A stretch of 64,000 nucleotides of DNA, taken from Flavonifractor sp. An92 (lineage in GTDB: Bacteria > Bacillota > Clostridia > Oscillospirales > Oscillospiraceae). The stretch lies in contig NZ_NFGZ01000003.1 of NCBI RefSeq assembly GCF_002159175.1, positions 1 through 64,000 on the forward strand. The letters run 5' to 3'. How positions within the stretch are numbered: the stretch's first letter is position 1; every line of letters starts with the position of its first letter. The notes under the pieces are model-generated. The model was not told the origin of the DNA, made no database searches, and worked only from the letters and a program-made list of their open reading frames with translations. The position numbers were made by a program, and so were the translations under genes. Shown piece after piece: positions 33,284-40,491 of this stretch.

Positions 33284-34807
33284 ATGACACGTCAAGGCGG
33301 CATTCTGCTTCCCCTGACCGCGCTGCCCGGCCCCTGGGGCGTGGGCACGCTGGGGCGGGAGGCGGAGCGTTTTCTGGACTTTCTCCAGGCGGCGGGCCAG
33401 TCCTGCTGGCAGATCCTCCCCATCGGGCCCACCGGCTTCGGGGATTCGCCCTACCAGTCCTTTTCCTCCTTCGCGGGGAACCCCTACCTCATCGACCTGG
33501 ACCTTCTGGCAGAGGAGGGGCTGCTGGAGCGGGGAGAATACGCCCACCTGGACTGGGGGAGCGACCCGGGACGGGTGGACTACGGCGTCCTGTACCACCT
33601 GCGGCTGCCGGTGCTGCGGCGGGCCTGCGAGCGGCTTCTGAGCGAGCCGCCGGAGGATTATCCCGAGTTCTGCCGGGAAAATTCCTTCTGGCTGGAGGAC
33701 TATGCCCTTTTCATGGCCCTCAAGGGGGCCTTCGGCGGCGGCTCCTGGCAGGCGTGGCCGGAGGAGCTGCGCCGCCGGGAAGCGGACACCCTGGAGGTCT
33801 GGCGGGCGTCGCTGGCCGGGGAGTGCGCCTTCTGGCGGGCGGTGCAGTACCTCTTTTTCCGCCAGTGGCGGGCCTTCCGCGCCAAGGCGAAGGAGCGGGG
33901 AATCTCCCTGATGGGGGACCTGCCCATCTATGTGGCGGAGGACAGCGCTGACGTGTGGGCCGCGCCGGAGCAGTTCCAGCTGGACGAAGATCTCCATCCC
34001 ACTGAGGTGGCGGGGGTGCCTCCCGACGCCTTCACCGAGCTGGGACAGCTCTGGGGCAATCCGCTCTACGACTGGGCGCGGATGGCGGGGGAGGGGTACC
34101 GCTGGTGGGTCCGCCGCCTGGGGTACCAGCTCTCGCTGTACGACATCCTGCGGTTGGACCACTTCCGGGGCTTTGAGTCCTACTTTGCCATCCCCGCCGG
34201 AGACCCGGACGCCCGCCGTGGGGTGTGGCGGAAGGGCCCGGGCGTGGAGTTTTTCCGGTGCATGGAGGACGCCCTGGGCCGCCGGGCCATCGTGGCGGAG
34301 GATCTGGGCTACCACACCGACGCGCTGCGGGCCTTTCTCACCGAGGTGGGGTACCCGGGCATGAAGGTCCTCCAGTTCGCCTTCGACAGCCGGGACACCG
34401 GCAGCGGCTACCTGCCCCACACCTACACCCAAAACTGCGTGGCCTATACCGGTACCCACGACAACGACACCGTCCTGGGCTGGCTCAACTCTGCGCCGGA
34501 GGCGGACACGGCCTACGCCCGGGCCTATCTGCGCCTCAATGAAGCGGAGGGGGAGCACTGGGGGATGCTGCGGGCCCTGTGGGGGTGCGTGGCCGACCTG
34601 GCCATCGCCCCGCTGGGGGACATCCTGGGCCTGGGCAGCGAGGGGCGCATCAACACCCCCTCCACCCTGGGCGGCAACTGGACCTGGCGGGTGCCGGAGG
34701 GGGTCCTCACCGGGGAACTGGTCCGGGCGCTGCGCCGGGAAATGGCGCTTTACGGCCGCCTTCCGGTCGATGGTTGGGATTGCCAGATGCATGAAATCGT
34801 GGTATAA
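33284..34807 (+). CDS. malQ: 4-alpha-glucanotransferase (amylomaltase)
   Basis: A GH77 disproportionating enzyme that transfers alpha-1,4-glucan chains in maltodextrin and glycogen metabolism. The 507-residue protein starts RQGGILLPLTALPGPWGVGT, has SPYQSFSSFAGNPYLIDL, the nucleophile region DILRLDHFRGFESYF, acid/base region IVAEDLGYHTDALRAF and the late motif YTGTHDNDTVLGWL. ATG at 33284 follows GGAAAGGCGG. It stands alone between the proS terminator and the mutarotase-like gene; the latter's promoter lies inside its 3' end. Confidence 0.96.
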   Translation: MTRQGGILLPLTALPGPWGVGTLGREAERFLDFLQAAGQSCWQILPIGPTGFGDSPYQSFSSFAGNPYLIDLDLLAEEGLLERGEYAHLDWGSDPGRVDYGVLYHLRLPVLRRACERLLSEPPEDYPEFCRENSFWLEDYALFMALKGAFGGGSWQAWPEELRRREADTLEVWRASLAGECAFWRAVQYLFFRQWRAFRAKAKERGISLMGDLPIYVAEDSADVWAAPEQFQLDEDLHPTEVAGVPPDAFTELGQLWGNPLYDWARMAGEGYRWWVRRLGYQLSLYDILRLDHFRGFESYFAIPAGDPDARRGVWRKGPGVEFFRCMEDALGRRAIVAEDLGYHTDALRAFLTEVGYPGMKVLQFAFDSRDTGSGYLPHTYTQNCVAYTGTHDNDTVLGWLNSAPEADTAYARAYLRLNEAEGEHWGMLRALWGCVADLAIAPLGDILGLGSEGRINTPSTLGGNWTWRVPEGVLTGELVRALRREMALYGRLPVDGWDCQMHEIVV

Positions 34808-34808
34808 T
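34780..34808 (+). promoter_or_regulatory. Promoter of the mutarotase-like gene, inside the malQ 3' end
   Basis: TTGCCA (34780-34785), 17-bp spacer, TATAAT (34803-34808). The leader that follows has a GC-rich hairpin at about 34851-34878. Confidence 0.7.
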
Positions 34809-34949
34809 ATGCAGGATAAAGAGAATTGGGATCAAGAGTGAGGAGGTCTCCCGCCGGTCCGGTCCAAGCGGACGGCGGACAGCGCCCCAGGCTGCGGCGT
34901 GGGGGCTGATTTTCATGCGCGCGCCCCAAGGGCGCAGGGAGGTTTCACC

Positions 34950-35759
34950 ATGGAATATACCATTCAAAACGGTCAATTGACCCTGACCGCCAGCAGCCAC
35001 GGCGCCGAGGCCCGGTCGCTGCACGGTCTGGGCAGCGCCCCCTGGGGCTGGCTCTGGGAGGGAAAGGCTTCGGTGTGGGGCCGTTGGGCGCCCATCTGTT
35101 TCCCCTGGTGCGGCAAGCTGGATGAGGGCTGGTTCGAGGACAAGGGCAAGCGCTATTACGGCGGCCAGCACGGCTTCATCCGGGATGTGGAGCACACCCT
35201 GGTGGAGCAGGGGGAGGATGTTCTGAAATTCCGCTTCGACTGGGAGGCCGACGAGGAGCGCTGGCCCTGGTCGTTTACCTTTGAGACCTGCCACAAGCTG
35301 GAGGGAAACAGCCTGGTGACCACCTGTACCGTCACCAACCGGGACAAGCGTCCCATGCCCATCCAGCTGGGCTTCCATCCGGGCCTGCGCTGTCCCTTTG
35401 ACCCGGACAAGACTCCCCAGGACTACCAGATCCGCTTCGAAAAGCCGGAAGCGCTGGACGGGACGGAGATCTTTGCCCTGGACGAGCATGTGTTTGACAA
35501 CGACAGCATCTGCTTCCCCGACCTGAAGTCGGACTGGGTGCAGGTGGAAGAGAAGGGGACCGGGCGTTATTTGCGGGTGGACACCAAGGGTTTCCCCTTC
35601 GTGCTGCTGTGGAGCAAGCCGGGCATTCCGGATTTCGTCTGCATCGAGCCCTGGACCGGCTACCCCGGACCGGGCCACGAACTGATGGGGCGTCCGGGCG
35701 CCACGCTGCTGGAGAGCGGCGCCTCCTTTGCCCGTACCCAGCGCATCACTGTCGGCTGA
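34950..35759 (+). CDS. Aldose 1-epimerase family protein (LacX-like)
   Basis: A 269-residue galactose-mutarotase-fold protein of the LacX/YihR-like group, which interconverts sugar anomers. Visible family features are ARSLHGLGSAPWGWLWEG, the histidine-containing YYGGQHGFIRDVE and LGFHPGLRCPFD (candidate catalytic His residues), and the C-terminal CIEPWTGYPGPGHELMG. ATG at 34950 follows GGGAGG. The neighbouring malQ suggests carbohydrate use, but the gene has its own promoter and terminator. The sugar specificity is unknown. Confidence 0.88.
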   Translation: MEYTIQNGQLTLTASSHGAEARSLHGLGSAPWGWLWEGKASVWGRWAPICFPWCGKLDEGWFEDKGKRYYGGQHGFIRDVEHTLVEQGEDVLKFRFDWEADEERWPWSFTFETCHKLEGNSLVTTCTVTNRDKRPMPIQLGFHPGLRCPFDPDKTPQDYQIRFEKPEALDGTEIFALDEHVFDNDSICFPDLKSDWVQVEEKGTGRYLRVDTKGFPFVLLWSKPGIPDFVCIEPWTGYPGPGHELMGRPGATLLESGASFARTQRITVG

Positions 35760-35792
35760 TCTCTCGTATAGGACTGCATATCGGAACGACCG

Positions 35793-35833
35793 AATCCCCG
35801 CTGAATTTTCTGTTCGGCGGGGATTTTCCATTT
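35793..35833 (+). terminator. Terminator after the mutarotase-like gene
   Basis: AATCCCCGC (35793-35801) pairs with GCGGGGATT (35817-35825), followed by TTCCATTTT. Confidence 0.75.
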
Positions 35834-35871
35834 TAATTGAATAAAGCGGCAAAATAATCCATCCATGATTA

Positions 35872-35900
35872 TTGAAATCTGGAAGAATTTGATGTATTAT
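35872..35900 (+). promoter_or_regulatory. Promoter of the GntR-family regulator gene
   Basis: TTGAAA (35872-35877), 17-bp spacer, TATTAT (35895-35900). Confidence 0.65.
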
Positions 35901-35978
35901 AGTGGTGAATGGAAAAGAAACGGATACGTTACCAGAAATGTCACCCTTCTCTGGGAAGGGGGGAGAGAGGAAGCTGAC

Positions 35979-36704
35979 ATGTCTAGAACAAACTACAGTG
36001 CCTATATGGCCATCAAGAACAAGATCATGGAGATCTTTCGTTCCGAGACTTTTGAAAAAAACAAGCTGCCCTCGGAGGCTGCGCTGGCCAACCGCCTTGG
36101 GATCAGTCTGGTGACGCTGCGGGAATCGCTGATGATGCTGGCGTTGGAGGGCTATATCACCAAGCGGCACGGCTCGGGAAACTATGTCCATCCCAGTACC
36201 CTGGACTATGAGAACCGGACGTACTGTTATACGGAATATCTGCACAAGAAGGGCTTCCATGCCGGCATCCAGCTCTTTGCACAGGAGTGGGCGCTGGCCG
36301 ACGGGTTGGAGGCAAAGATGCTGGGGATCCAGGAGGGGGAGAAGCTGCTGGTGAACCGTCTGGTGTATCTGGCGGACGAGTACCCGGCCATCTACACCAT
36401 CCACCGCATCCCCGCGTCCCTTCTGGTGCGGGAGGATGTGGCGCAGATGCCCTTCGCCCAGATCCACGTTCTGGTGGGGGATTTTATGGGGCGTGAGCTG
36501 GCCCATGCGCTGAACGAGTACTACGCCATGTCGGTGGAGGGGGAGCAGGCCAAGCGCCTGAACCTGCTGGAGGGGAGCCCCATCATGGGCAACCGCCAGG
36601 TGTTCTATGACATCACGGACCAGCGGGTCATGTACAGCACCAACTGCTTCCACCCCGACTACTATCAGCTCCGCACCCTGCAAAACTGGGACCTGGGGCG
36701 GTAA
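35979..36704 (+). CDS. GntR family transcriptional regulator with UTRA domain
   Basis: A 241-residue HutC-type regulator: N-terminal winged helix (about 10-75, KLPSEAALANRLGISLVTLR then GYITKRHGSGNYV) and a C-terminal UTRA ligand domain (about 90-238, with EGEKLLVNRLVYLADEYPA and DITDQRVMYSTNCFHPDYYQ). UTRA domains bind small metabolites, often sugars or amino-acid derivatives. ATG at 35979 follows a GGGAGAGAGG site; the upstream in-frame ATGs lie in the promoter region. It is monocistronic and no clear target operon is adjacent, so the ligand is open. Confidence 0.9.
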   Translation: MSRTNYSAYMAIKNKIMEIFRSETFEKNKLPSEAALANRLGISLVTLRESLMMLALEGYITKRHGSGNYVHPSTLDYENRTYCYTEYLHKKGFHAGIQLFAQEWALADGLEAKMLGIQEGEKLLVNRLVYLADEYPAIYTIHRIPASLLVREDVAQMPFAQIHVLVGDFMGRELAHALNEYYAMSVEGEQAKRLNLLEGSPIMGNRQVFYDITDQRVMYSTNCFHPDYYQLRTLQNWDLGR

Positions 36705-36711
36705 AAGGGGC

Positions 36712-36740
36712 TTGCAATCCGGTTGCATCTCACCTATAAT
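36712..36740 (+). promoter_or_regulatory. Promoter of the 96-residue protein gene
   Basis: TTGCAA (36712-36717), 17-bp spacer, TATAAT (36735-36740). Confidence 0.75.
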
Positions 36741-36786
36741 GGGAGAAACACCGGGAGCATGGCTTCCGTAACGGGAGGAAACAGAA

Positions 36787-37077
36787 ATGAAGGCCTATGA
36801 TACCATCCATAAGGAAGAGCTGGAGGTCGACCGTCAGGGTCTGGTGGACCTGATGCTGAACAACCGCCAGGTGGACCTGATCCTTAACGAGAAAAAGACC
36901 GACGAGGACGGGTATCTCACCTGGGACGTGGAGCACTGGAGCACCGTGGACGGCCGCCGGTTCATCCGCTGCTATTCGCTGGAGGGCCGCGTGCTGCGGG
37001 ACTCCACCGCCCACAACAAGTACGACCTGGACAACTCCTTCTTCCCGGAGGAGGCCAAGGAGATCCAGATCAGCTGA
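36787..37077 (+). CDS. Small conserved-looking protein of unknown function
   Basis: A 96-residue soluble acidic protein that I do not recognise. It has alternating short helices and strands (IHKEELEVDRQGLVDLMLN; WSTVDGRRFIRCYSLEGR), no Cys motif, no membrane segment and no signal peptide. Good signals surround it: TATAAT promoter, GGGAGGAAAC ribosome site before ATG 36787, and a strong terminator after it. It is therefore a real monocistronic gene. Function unknown. Confidence 0.8.
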   Translation: MKAYDTIHKEELEVDRQGLVDLMLNNRQVDLILNEKKTDEDGYLTWDVEHWSTVDGRRFIRCYSLEGRVLRDSTAHNKYDLDNSFFPEEAKEIQIS

Positions 37078-37092
37078 TCGGAACCCAAAAGA

Positions 37093-37128
37093 GCCCCCGG
37101 ACCGCGGACGCGGCCCGGGGGCTTTTTT
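37093..37128 (+). terminator. Terminator after the 96-residue protein gene
   Basis: A 14-bp stem with one mismatch (37093-37106 and 37109-37122) followed by TTTTTTCT. Confidence 0.87.
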
Positions 37129-37144
37129 CTGTGGCGAGAAGCAA

Positions 37145-37174
37145 CGAGCGGCGCCGCATCTGCGGCGCCGCTCG
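37145..37174 (-). terminator. Hairpin / terminator after ribU
   Basis: A perfect 14-bp stem (37145-37158 with 37161-37174) lies just beyond the reverse-strand ribU stop. The T-run is weak (TTGCTTCTC). Confidence 0.6.
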
Positions 37175-37189
37175 GTTTGTCTTATGGAA

Positions 37190-37819
37190 TCAGATGTCCT
37201 TGTGGAGGATGGGGGAGAGGGGCTTGTAGATCAGGAAGCACAGCACCACATCCACCAGGCCCTTGAACAGGGTGAAGGGGGCGTTGAAGGTGATCAGGCA
37301 GTCCAGCAGGCCGTTGGCGGAGGGGCGGATGGCCTGGTACATACCGATGATGGCGTCCAGGGGCATGCCGTAGGCCACCACGTAGGCGGGGAAGGTGATG
37401 AAGTAGTTGATGGGGATGGAGATGACGGCCATCACCACGGCGCCCACCACGGAGCCCAGGATCGCGCCCTTGCGGGACTTCATGAGCTTGTAGATGAGAC
37501 CGGCGGGGACCACGAAGCTGGCGCCCAGCAGGAAGTTGCAGAGCTCACCGGCGCCGGCGGTGGAGGTGATCATCAGGTGGATCAGGTTCTTCACCAGGCA
37601 GACCACCGCACCATACACGGGACCCAGGGCGAAGGCGGCCAGGAGGGCGGGAAGCTCGGACACGTCCATCTTGACGAAGGCGGGCATCAGGGGCACCGAG
37701 AAGTCCAGGAACATCAGCACGAAGGCGATGGCGGACAGCATGGCGGTGACGGTGAGGGCCCGCACCCGGGAACGGAAGGTCCCGCGGGGGCGGACGGCGG
37801 CGGTGTTGGGCATAGACAT
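37190..37819 (-). CDS. ribU: ECF transporter S component for riboflavin (RibU)
   Basis: A 209-residue substrate-binding membrane subunit of an energy-coupling-factor importer. About six helices; typical RibU features are MLSAIAFVLMFLDFSVPLMP, the DVSELPALLAAFALGPVYGA motif and the ISTxx-type loop near the third helix. It works with a shared EcfA/EcfA'/EcfT module encoded elsewhere. Riboflavin specificity is strongly supported by the FMN riboswitch directly upstream. ATG at 37819 is chosen because AAAAAGGAG has correct spacing; GTG at 37828 lies too close to it. Confidence 0.94.
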   Translation of the reverse strand: MSMPNTAAVRPRGTFRSRVRALTVTAMLSAIAFVLMFLDFSVPLMPAFVKMDVSELPALLAAFALGPVYGAVVCLVKNLIHLMITSTAGAGELCNFLLGASFVVPAGLIYKLMKSRKGAILGSVVGAVVMAVISIPINYFITFPAYVVAYGMPLDAIIGMYQAIRPSANGLLDCLITFNAPFTLFKGLVDVVLCFLIYKPLSPILHKDI

Positions 37820-37847
37820 AAAAAACACTCCTTTTTGTCAGTAACAC

Positions 37848-37877
37848 CTGAAAGCACATGTCTTTCAGGTGTCAACA
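37848..37877 (-). promoter_or_regulatory. Expression-platform hairpin of the FMN riboswitch
   Basis: ACACCTGAAAG and CTTTCAGGTGT form an 11-bp stem between the aptamer and the ribU ribosome site. With no T-run after it, control through ribosome-site access or an alternative pairing is more likely than simple termination. Confidence 0.5.
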
Positions 37878-37900
37878 CAAACAGGAGGTGTGTGTAACAC

Positions 37901-38027
37901 ATCTTCTTCCATCCAGACTTCGCACCGTTATTCGGTACGTCACTGTCGGTCCCGGAATCACACCGGGTCTGCGCGGAGCGCTCGCGGACTTTACCGCCGA
38001 TCGGGATTCTCACCCTGCCCTGAAGAC
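37901..38027 (-). promoter_or_regulatory. FMN riboswitch (RFN element)
   Basis: The reverse strand matches the RFN aptamer core: it begins CTTCAGGGCAGGGTG, then AATCCCGATCGGCGGTAAAG, TCCGCGAGC, the variable arm with GACCCGGTGTGATTCCGGGA, CCGACAGTGA and closes GGATGGAAGAAGAT. FMN binding would switch off ribU. The stretch 37820-38174 otherwise holds two divergent promoters and no gene. Confidence 0.96.
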
Positions 38028-38051
38028 ATCTCATTCAGTTGTCCCGAGACT

Positions 38052-38080
38052 ATTATAGTCGAACCGGACGGAGAATGCAA
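38052..38080 (-). promoter_or_regulatory. Promoter of the FMN riboswitch / ribU transcript
   Basis: Reverse strand: TTGCAT (38080-38075), 17-bp spacer, TATAAT (38057-38052), just upstream of the aptamer. Confidence 0.8.
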
Positions 38081-38114
38081 GAGGAAGTTGTAAAAAACAG
38101 ATGTTCGATTTCTG

Positions 38115-38143
38115 TTGACTTCCGTTCCGGGATATACTACAAT
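38115..38143 (+). promoter_or_regulatory. Promoter of the SLOG-family gene
   Basis: TTGACT (38115-38120), 17-bp spacer, TACAAT (38138-38143). Confidence 0.7.
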
Positions 38144-38174
38144 GGTCCTGACACAGGGGAGAGGAGTGGTGGCG

Positions 38175-38693
38175 ATGCGACGGGCGGAAACCTGCTGCTT
38201 CACCGGACACCGGCCGGAGAAGCTGCCCTGGCGCGGCGATGAGGAGGACCCCCGCTGTCTGGTGCTGAAGGGGCGGCTGGCGCGGGAGGTGGAGGAGGCC
38301 TACCGGGACGGATACCGCCATTTCATCTGCGGCATGGCCCGGGGGGCGGACCTGTATTTCTGCGAGGCCGCGCTGGAGCTGCGGGACCGGCGCAGCGGCG
38401 TGACGGTGGAGGCGGCCATCCCCTGCGAGGAGCAGGCCGCCCGCTGGAGCGACGCCGAGCGGGCGCGGTATTTTGACCTGGTGGGGCACTGCGATCTGGA
38501 GACTATGGTGCAGCACCACTACGACCGGGGCTGCATGCTCCGGCGCAACCGGTATATGGTGGACCGCTCGTCCCGGCTGCTGGCGGTGTATGACGGACTG
38601 CTGGGGGGCACCATGTACACCATCTCCTACGCCCGGAAACGAGGGCTGGAGGTGATCCTCCTGGATCTGGAGGGTGCGCGTACCTTGTTTTGA
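38175..38693 (+). CDS. SLOG-family protein (DUF1273 / YpsA-like)
   Basis: A 172-residue Rossmann-like SLOG protein of the DUF1273/YpsA group. It has the N-terminal signature TCCFTGHRPEKLPW, the glycine-rich nucleotide site HFICGMARGADLYF, and the later loop DGLLGGTMYTISYARKRG. SLOG proteins bind nucleotides or related ligands, and YpsA is linked to cell division and stress in Bacillus. The biochemical function is not established. ATG at 38175 follows GAGGAGTGG; the longer upstream frame covers the promoter and is ignored. It is a single-gene unit with a terminator. Confidence 0.87.
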   Translation: MRRAETCCFTGHRPEKLPWRGDEEDPRCLVLKGRLAREVEEAYRDGYRHFICGMARGADLYFCEAALELRDRRSGVTVEAAIPCEEQAARWSDAERARYFDLVGHCDLETMVQHHYDRGCMLRRNRYMVDRSSRLLAVYDGLLGGTMYTISYARKRGLEVILLDLEGARTLF

Positions 38694-38695
38694 GG

Positions 38696-38727
38696 ACGCC
38701 CGCGGGGGACCGCGGGTGTTTTTTTGT
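38696..38727 (+). terminator. Terminator after the SLOG-family gene
   Basis: ACGCCCGCGG (38696-38705) pairs with CCGCGGGTGT (38710-38719), one wobble, followed by TTTTTT. Confidence 0.8.
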
Positions 38728-38751
38728 CCCGGTGGGCGGGCTGTGAGCGGG

Positions 38752-38780
38752 GCATAAACGGGAGCTTATCCCCATAGCAT
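38752..38780 (+). promoter_or_regulatory. Candidate sigma-E (mother-cell) promoter of spoIVA
   Basis: GCATAAA (38752-38758), 14-bp spacer, CATAGCAT (38773-38780) resembles the sigma-E pattern (ATA-type -35, CATAnnnT -10), 58 bp before the spoIVA start. Confidence 0.5.
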
Positions 38781-38838
38781 GTAGGGAAACACCGGCTCCG
38801 GGGCGGGAAGGGCCCGCACGGCCGAAGGAGGAATTTCA

Positions 38839-40491
38839 GTGGAAGAGCGCAAGATCTACGAGGATATCGCCCGCCGGACCGAGGGTGACATCTACATCGG
38901 CGTGGTTGGGCCGGTACGCACCGGAAAATCCACCTTTATCAAGCGGTTCATGGAGACGCTGGTGATCCCCAACATCGACAACGTCTACCGCCGGGAGCGG
39001 GCCCGGGATGAGCTGCCCCAGAGCGGGTCGGGCCGCACCGTCATGACCGCCGAGCCCAAGTTCGTCCCCGAGGAGGCGGTGGAGGTCACGCTGGAGAGCG
39101 GCGCGGCCTTTTCGGTGCGTCTCATCGACTGCGTGGGCTATCTGGTGCCGGGGGCGGTGGGGCAGACCGAGGACGACCTGCCCCGGATGGTGTCCACCCC
39201 CTGGTTTGAGAAGCCCATCCCCATGGCGGAGGCCGCCGAGATCGGCACCCGCAAGGTCATCGCCGAGCACGCCACCATCGGCATCGTGGTCACCACCGAC
39301 GGCACCATCACCGACATCCCCCGGGAGGACTACCTGGAGGCGGAGGAGCGGGTCATCACCGAGCTCAAGGAGCTGGGGAAGCCCTTCCTGGTGCTCCTCA
39401 ACTCGGCCGAGCCCAACTCGGCCCGGGCCCGGGCGCTGCGGGAGGAGCTGGCGGCGCGGTACGACGTGACGTGTCTGGCGGCCAACTGCCTGGAGCTGGA
39501 GGAGGAGGACGTCACCCGGATCATCCGGGGGGTCCTGGACGAGTTCCCGGTGAAGGAGCTGGACCTGTACCTCCCGCCCTGGGTGGACGCGCTGGACTGG
39601 GACCACCCCATCAAGAGCGGGCTGTATGCGGCCATCCGGGAGGGCGCGGAGGGGATGCACCGCATCCGGGACGTGGCCGGGGCGGTGGAGGCCATCGGCG
39701 CCTGTGAGAACGTCAGCAGCGCCCGCATCACCACCATCAGCCTGGGCACCGGCCTGGCGGCGGCGGAGCTGGACCTGCCTCGGGCCCTCTTTTACGATAC
39801 CCTCTCCCAGCAGTCCGGCTTCTCCATCCGGGACGACGGGGACCTGCTGGAGCTGCTCACCGGCCTTGCCGGGGTGAAGCGGGAATACGACAAGGTCTCT
39901 GCCGCGCTGGAGGACGTGAAGAACACCGGCTACGGCATCGTCATCCCCAGCACCGACGAGCTGGTGCTGGAGGAGCCGGAGATCGTCCGGCAGGGGGGAC
40001 GCTACGGGGTGCGCCTGAAGGCTTCGGCCCCTTCCATACATATTGTATGTATCAAACCGAAGGATAGAACTCAGAAGCGAGCAGAACGGAAGGCTGTTCC
40101 GCATCACGCTTTGCATCATACGTTAGCAGGCATCAAAAGAACCTGTGTGAGAACTTCTCACACAGGTTCTTTTTCGTCCAAAAAGGAGGGGTTAGTCTCC
40201 CAGACGGTCGTCCGAAGGAAGCGTGAAATACTCCGGCTGGCTCTGCTCCAAAATGCCCTGGCGGACACCGTAAGAGATTCCGTCCGTAATGGCTTGGCGC
40301 AGAGCGGAGCCCATCCGGGTGTAGCCCAACAGCCGCGCACTCTCCCGGATCAGGTCGTCAGCGGGCAGTCCGACCTGCTGACGCAGCACGGCGGCAGCGG
40401 CGTTGGCGATTTCCTGGACCGGGAGCTCCTTGGCGTCCCGCTTGTAGTCGGCCTCGTCGCTGGTGCGGAAGGCCGTGTAGGCTTTCGGTGA
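38839..40491 (+). CDS. spoIVA: Stage IV sporulation protein A with its C-terminus lost and replaced by unrelated sequence
   Basis: Coat-morphogenesis ATPase SpoIVA. The first 401 residues are canonical: GPVRTGKST Walker A with Lys30, the SGSGRTVMTAEPKFVPEEAV region, and the middle and C-terminal domains up to RLKASAPSIH. The family then continues for about 90 conserved residues to an invariant GGLICIIL end that anchors SpoIVA to SpoVM. Here the homology stops at about 40041, at an AT-rich 7-bp inverted repeat (ATACATA TTG TATGTAT). The frame runs on through 150 unrelated codons, partly antisense to the helicase gene. GTG at 38839 follows AAGGAGG. The product is probably non-functional in coat assembly, unless the junction is an assembly error. 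Confidence 0.88.
   Translation: MEERKIYEDIARRTEGDIYIGVVGPVRTGKSTFIKRFMETLVIPNIDNVYRRERARDELPQSGSGRTVMTAEPKFVPEEAVEVTLESGAAFSVRLIDCVGYLVPGAVGQTEDDLPRMVSTPWFEKPIPMAEAAEIGTRKVIAEHATIGIVVTTDGTITDIPREDYLEAEERVITELKELGKPFLVLLNSAEPNSARARALREELAARYDVTCLAANCLELEEEDVTRIIRGVLDEFPVKELDLYLPPWVDALDWDHPIKSGLYAAIREGAEGMHRIRDVAGAVEAIGACENVSSARITTISLGTGLAAAELDLPRALFYDTLSQQSGFSIRDDGDLLELLTGLAGVKREYDKVSAALEDVKNTGYGIVIPSTDELVLEEPEIVRQGGRYGVRLKASAPSIHIVCIKPKDRTQKRAERKAVPHHALHHTLAGIKRTCVRTSHTGSFSSKKEGLVSQTVVRRKREILRLALLQNALADTVRDSVRNGLAQSGAHPGVAQQPRTLPDQVVSGQSDLLTQHGGSGVGDFLDRELLGVPLVVGLVAGAEGRVGFR
40138..40174. terminator. Strong bidirectional terminator between spoIVA remnant and helicase gene
   Basis: A perfect 17-bp inverted repeat (40138-40154 and 40156-40172) followed by TTTT. 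It lies just past the stop of the reverse-strand giant gene. Confidence 0.85.

Noticed and set aside
40042-40491. The 150-residue tail of the truncated SpoIVA frame as a genuine new C-terminal domain
   Set aside because: Much of it is antisense to the conserved DUF3320 end of the helicase gene, it crosses a strong terminator, and it looks like random translation.
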